64,000 bases of DNA. Source: Brachynemurus nebulosus (lineage: Eukaryota; Arthropoda; Insecta; Neuroptera; Myrmeleontidae). Under the pieces are notes generated by a model, which was not told the DNA's origin, searched no databases, and worked only from the letters and a program-made list of their open reading frames with translations. This document shows positions 59,307 to 64,000 of this stretch, in pieces. Location: contig JAPWDM010000021.1 of NCBI GenBank assembly GCA_035578155.1, positions 3,282,501 to 3,346,500 on the forward strand, written 5' to 3'. The translations under genes and the position numbers were made by a program. Every line of letters begins with the position of its first letter. The stretch's first letter is position 1.

Positions 59307-59856
59307 TACCAAAAATAATACAAAAAACAACATCAACTATATAACCATACCATACTTCGACAATAAAATAAATAACCAATTTAAGAAAATACTAAATGTA
59401 AATCAAAACCAAGTAGTGTTCAAATATTCCAACAAAATCCATAACAAAATTTACACCAAAACAAAAACCACAACTAATAAAGACGATCAATCCAATATTG
59501 TATACAAAATTAGATGCCAACAATGTTCGACTTCTTACATAGGCCAATCTGGCAATTCCCTAAAACACAGACTTTACACCCACAAATATCACCTTCGAAC
59601 AGGACAAAATTCCACAGGATTACAGATGCACACTAATAACAATTCACACCAATTTAATTTTACAGAACCGGAAATTTTAGATTTTGAAAATTCATACAAA
59701 AAACGTCTAATATTTGAAAATTTCTTTATAAATATCAATCAAAATTGTAATAAACAAACAGAAAAAAATAACCCAGATTTAAAAAAGATATTACACGCAA
59801 ACCATAAATACCATAAGAAAAGACTCTTAACCTTTGGCATAAATAAAAAAATATAA
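59286..59856 (+). pseudogene. Penelope-like GIY-YIG endonuclease, C-terminal fragment
   Basis: NYITIPYFDNKINNQFKKIL leads into VYKIRCQQCSTSYIGQSGNS, then a HRLYTHKYHLR stretch, HTNNNSHQF and a KRLIFENFF block: a GIY-YIG domain (YK I..., YIG, R, H, E all legible) with the Cys pair typical of Penelope-like elements. The RT domain is missing. The reading frame is intact to TAA 59856 and continuous with VP1 upstream, making a 358-codon chimera. About 3' noncoding sequence follows to perhaps 60580. A different copy from 11588-12790. Confidence 0.82.
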
Positions 59857-59859
59857 CAC

Positions 59860-61027
59860 TAAAATCATGTAAACATGTTCCCATTTCCTTATACATTGCA
59901 AATAGTTACTCATATCAAAAACAAATAAAATTCAAAAAATACCGCCAACTCTATCCAAAAATAGCGCATGCGCCAAAAATAGAACAAAAATCACAAACAA
60001 CATCACAGCGTCCATTTACACACAAGTTCAAACCACATAAGAAAGCACATGTAAAATAATAAAACATAATTACTAAAATAAAATAAATTTTAACAATGTA
60101 AAATTAAAAGAAAAACTATTTGCAATCATGGGAAAATGGAACATGTACAATATACAAATGCAAACGTATAAAGGATAAATAATACAATAATTTATTAAAT
60201 TCAACAAATAATAGTAAGTAACATAACCAATACAACTAAATAATTAAACTTATATAAATCATTAACAAAAATTTCTCCTTTGTTCAGATGCATCCTGCAA
60301 AAAAGATCCAATATACCCACACATAATCAACAATATTATCAATTAAAATCTAAACTTGACAACATAAATTTTTAAAAAAATTTTTGTATCTATATTGACA
60401 TATTTCTAATTAGAAATTGTAAGTAAATTAACATACCATTATTATTATTATTATAAACAATTCAGCTAATCTTAAATTAAATTTTAAATTTTAAATTCTA
60501 GTCACCATAAAAAAATTGTATAATCCAAATAACAATTATGTACCTGATGACTCCATAAAAGGAAGAAATATATATAGTTTTTAACATTATGAAAAAAATG
60601 TAATTTTAATTACCATTGGTGGAAATAACTCCAAATCAAACAAATTATTAATATATAATATATAAATATTAAATATATAATCTAATCTTAATTCGTTAAT
60701 GAATGAATTCATGTGCAATATACGTTCGATTCGCATTCTTTCCAATAGATAATCCAAATCAAAAATCATATAATATCCAAGTGTTCTTAATCGATCTTGT
60801 ACCCGTGTTAAAAACCTTACGACTTGTCGAAGATATTGCATAAAATTAACCAATATTTGTTTCGTTACATACAAATATGACCAACTAATTATTATAAAAT
60901 TGAATGTTATAGGAAAAATGATTATGTGTTCCGAAAAAGACATACCTGAAAAAAAAAGGAAAATTAAATGTAATAAAATATAATTTCATTATAAAAATAC
61001 AATTTATTTAATATTAAAAATTACATT
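59860..61027. other. Penelope 3' noncoding and NS1 3' flank
   Basis: AT-rich. A 118-codon minus ORF at 60943-60587 (SFSEHIIIFPITF) follows a good splice acceptor (T-run plus CAG at ~60950) downstream of NS1, but I do not recognise it. TGATGACTCCATAAAAGG near 60544 may mark the Penelope end. Confidence 0.35.
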
Positions 61028-61850
61028 AATTTTAATCGTTTAAATATATTTGCAAAAGCTAATGGATGCCACTTTAAATTAAAAAAATTAGATGGAAAAG
61101 AATTACACGTCCAATGGTACCTATATATACGTGAATTAAATTCATCATTATTTGGAAATATGTCAACATTTGCACATACTATAATTGGTGTTTTACTAAT
61201 TAACTGAGTATTCGAATATTTTACATTTGCTGGGCAATCGGAGCCACCAAATAATAATTTAATTTCTTCTAAATTTTCTCGACAAAAGTTAGGTTCGTCC
61301 CATATTAATAAACGTTTATCTATGCAATTGCTAAGTGGAAAATTCTGAGTTTTATTAAAGTTATTAATATAACCAACAATAACACATAATTCTGCAATTG
61401 TTTTAGTAAAATAAGTTTTTCCACTATTTGGTGGATTTGTATTTTTTTTCCACTACGCTTACTTAATAAATTATACAAATTTGTTAAAAACACTACATAT
61501 TCATCATAATTATTATCAAATTGATTTATAAGATAGGTAAAAATGTTATTTTCACTTGTTTTTATATCGTAATATATATCATCGAAACGTTCATTAAAAC
61601 ACGAAAATTGAGTATTATGATTTTCTAAAAGATCTATTAATTCATTAAAATTTAAATTAAATATATAATTTTGACATTTCGTTAAAGCAGAAGTGTATAG
61701 CCAATTATTATTATGAATATTACCAAATGATGAATTTAAATAACGTAATGTAATATGAAATTTATCAAGGGGCGTTGTTATGTTGTTTAATATAAAATCA
61801 ACTAATTTCGAAACTGTCGGCTTTCCTGTTTCGTATTTTCGTCCAGGTGA
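61028..61850 (-). pseudogene. NS1: Densovirus NS1, SF3 helicase region, one frameshift
   Basis: Replication initiator/helicase of parvoviruses; the N-terminal HUH nickase domain is absent. From ~61845 the minus frame runs KFHITLRYLN and later helical sequence to the poly-T run at 61442-61449, where a one-base shift moves it to the frame with Walker A (PNSGKT, ~61425), Walker B (LLIWDEPN, ~61310), motif C region (TPIIVCAN, ~61170) and stop at 61025-61027. Hallmarks of superfamily 3 helicases are all present. The shift lies in an 8-base homopolymer. Confidence 0.88.
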
Positions 61851-61864
61851 CAGGTGTTTTAGAA

Positions 61865-64000
61865 CTATAAGTATGAAGATGCGAAAGCAAAAGCATGTGT
61901 GTGGTGAAACATTTTGCAAGATATGTGACCGCTACGCTCCAGCCAATCACCTCTGTTACATCAATAAGGATACAGGCCGACCGAAGTTGGATAACACGTT
62001 GTTAGCATTTTATTATCGAGACATTTATGAAACAAATACTTGATGCTCGAAAGAAATTTATAAAAATTATTTGTATCGCCCATAATGGACAGGGGTTTGA
62101 CCATCAATTCATTTTAAAGTATATTATTGAAAAAACACAGTTACAAGCAGATATTGTAATGAGAAGATTGAAAATTCTAATGCTAGACATCGATAATGTA
62201 CGTTTTATCGACTCTCTCAGTTATTTTCCAGTGGTGTTAGCAGCACTCCCGAAGGCTTTTGATTTACCACCATCTTCAAAAAAGGAATATTTTCCACATT
62301 TATTCAATAAGGAAGAAAATAAAAATTACGTTGGACCCCTTCCAGACATTTCATACTATTCCCCTGAAACAATGAGAGGTACAGACAATCCGGAAGAGGA
62401 CGAGCGAAAAAAATTCATAAAATAGTACAACGAAACGAAAGAAAGTGGTTATGTATTTGATATGTAGAAAGAAATAGTTGAATATTGCACCAGTGACGCA
62501 GATGTACTAAAAAAGGCATGTTTAAAGTTTCGATCATTATTTTTAGAAGAATGTGAAGTTTGTCCATTTACGGAAGCGATAACCATTGCATCAGCCTATA
62601 ACTTGGTATTTTGACGGAAATTTTTACAACCAAATACAATAAGTGTGTTACCAAGAGGTGGATATCGGCATGCCGACAACCAATCGAAAATCGCCTTGCA
62701 GTGGTTGATATATGAAGAGGAGGAAAGACAAATTTCAATTTTACACGCAGGAAAAGGAAGAGAGGTTGTTCTACCAGGTACCAGTTTTAAAGTTGATGAC
62801 TATTGCGAGGAAACGAGGCAGGTGTTTGAGTTCCACGGATGCTACTATCATGGACATGATGTGTGCCAGCAAACTCGCCGCAGTGAGTCATTACATGAAG
62901 CACCGGATGACACTTTGAGTTACAGGCTAGAGCGTACAAAAGCAAAGACATACTTATCCGAGCACAAAAGTATGAACTTGTGGAAAAGTGGGAATGCGAA
63001 TTCAGGAAATTTTTAAAGAACAGGACTGATTTAAAATATTTGGAAGAACACCCGTTGATTTACTACGCACCGATAAACCCACGGTGGACGTACGGGTTGT
63101 ACCAAATTATATCACAAAACCAGCGAAGACGAAAAAATTAAATATATTGATGTTTGTTCACTGTATCCTTGGGTGTGCAAATGCGGTAAATTTCCACTAG
63201 GCCATCCGAAAATTTATGTTGGTGGTGATGAATGTACAAAATTAATTGAAAATATCAGTTTACGAAATATCAAAGGGTTAATTAAGTTCAAAATTTTACC
63301 ACCGCAAAATTTATATCATCCGGTGCTACCAGTAAAGCAGAATAATAAGTTGATGCTTGTGCTGTGCCGTTCATGTGGAGAGCAATGTAATCAAGATGAG
63401 TGTCCGCACACTGGTGAAGAGCGAGCACTCACTGGTACCTGGGTAACTGACGAGGTTGAAAATGCTGTTACATTGGGTTACCGTTTGATTGAAGTGTACG
63501 AAATATGGCAGTATGATGTAATTGAATACAGTAAAGAAAGTGGTATTGGTGGTTTATTTGCCGACTTCATAAACAAATTTTTGAAAATGAAGCAAGAAGC
63601 ATCAAGATGGCTGTCTAGCTGTAACACCGATGAAGAACGAAACCAGTATATTGAAGAATATTTTGAGAATGAAGGGATCCGATTGGAATCCAGCAAAATT
63701 TTGAAGAATCCAGGCCTACGATCGCTCGCCAAACTAATGCTGAACAGTTTTTGGGGTAAGTTTGGTCAACGAGAAAATCAACCAAAAACCAGCATTATTC
63801 AGGAGCCAAAGGAGTTGTACGATTTACTCACCAACCCGAGCATTGATGTAAATTACATCCAAGAAGCAAATGAAGACACGATCATAGTTAACTGGGAGCG
63901 AAAAGACGAAGCAGCGGATATGTTGTCCACCGTAAACTGCGTCGTCGCTGCATACGTAACAACTCAAGCCCGACTCAAACTGTATAGCTACTTGGAGGAA
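61865..64000 (+). pseudogene. Polinton/Maverick DNA polymerase B, exonuclease and polymerase part
   Basis: Continues 57276-58560. Zinc-like CGETFCKICDRYAPANHLCY, then exonuclease blocks (AHNGQGFDHQFIL, RFIDSLSYFP, FPHLFN, YCTSDADVLKKA), a GCYYHGHD nuclease-like block (~62845), and from 63137 an undamaged frame to the window edge with motif A (YIDVCSLYP, 63143), PPQNLYHPVLP and motif B region (LMLNSFWGKFGQ, ~63740). Lesions: frameshift near 62030, TAG 62423, TAG 62465, TGA 62612, and frameshifts near 63016 and 63110. Motif C (YxDTDS-type) lies beyond the window. Matches DNA_pol_B_2-type protein-primed enzymes. Confidence 0.88.

Larger units (their letters stand above)
58640..61850. mobile_element. 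Endogenous densovirus (ambisense) inside the Polinton polymerase
   Basis: A capsid-type VP1 start on + (58780) and an NS1 helicase on - (to ~61850) converge, as in ambidensoviruses. Flanks on both sides are parts of one Polinton polymerase gene. A Penelope-like fragment lies within. Exact ends, inverted terminal repeats and target duplication were not found, so the boundaries are estimates. Confidence 0.75.

Noticed and set aside
61780..62043. Single ORF spanning the densovirus/Polinton right junction as one gene
   Set aside because: First part is antisense to NS1; only the part from ~61865 matches polymerase.
57074..64000. A functional bidnavirus-like replicon
   Set aside because: The polymerase is interrupted by the viral block and has several stops and shifts; NS1 lacks its nickase domain and VP lacks the capsid fold.

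Overview
The window is AT-rich arthropod DNA, most likely from an insect. The support is the mix of elements: Ty3/Gypsy and BEL/Pao LTR retrotransposons, I-type and CR1-group LINEs, Penelope-like elements, PIF/Harbinger, Tc1, Tigger/pogo, hAT and piggyBac-type DNA elements, a Polinton/Maverick and a densovirus relic. I could not pin down a species. No conserved single-copy host gene, tRNA, rRNA or CRISPR array was recognised. Almost everything legible is a transposable element or a viral relic, often nested.

Layout. 1-6686: Ty3/Gypsy element (Gypsy-1) with a partial 5' LTR, broken gag and pol, and a 3' LTR. 8216-8440: TTAA-flanked piggyBac-type MITE. 9018-11105: a fragment of a foldback family, a four-copy ~250-267 bp tandem repeat, then a 103 bp satellite carrying heat-shock-element-like motifs in opposed orientations. 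11588-12790: head-to-head Penelope-like fragments. 12860-17402: dead CR1-group LINE (minus) interrupted by a second TTAA MITE. 18089-19073: hAT-type element with 8 bp target duplication.

19332-29051 is a 9.7 kb PIF/Harbinger transposon (Harbinger-A) with matching terminal inverted repeats and a TAA target duplication. It holds a DUF7869-type ORF beside the left terminus, an intron-containing HARBI1-type transposase gene and a convergent MADF-BESS gene. Three later insertions sit inside it: a hAT MITE, a 1.5 kb near-perfect palindrome at a TA, and an apparently intact Tc1 (DD34E) element. 29174-29753 is another hAT MITE; 32493-32721 an unassigned inverted-repeat MITE; 33195-34145 a second Gypsy gag joined to a MADF-BESS exon. 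35305-~44250 is a third Gypsy (Gypsy-3, pol with one stop) into which an I-type LINE (38457-43665) inserted. 44536-48173 is a complete-looking second PIF/Harbinger (Harbinger-B) with a Myb/SANT-like gene and a convergent transposase. 49915-51401 has a second foldback fragment and a BEL/Pao integrase remnant. 54457-56660 is a Tigger/pogo element with two stops.

57074-64000 (running off the end) is a Polinton/Maverick protein-primed DNA polymerase B gene, decayed and split by about 3.3 kb of endogenous densovirus: a capsid VP1 phospholipase A2 region on + and an NS1 helicase on -, with a Penelope-like GIY-YIG endonuclease fragment joined to the capsid ORF. The pairing of densoviral genes with a Polinton polymerase recalls the proposed ancestry of Bidnaviridae, but here the polymerase is interrupted and broken.

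Several frameshifts fall in runs of 8-9 A/T, so some apparent pseudogenes could be assembly artefacts.
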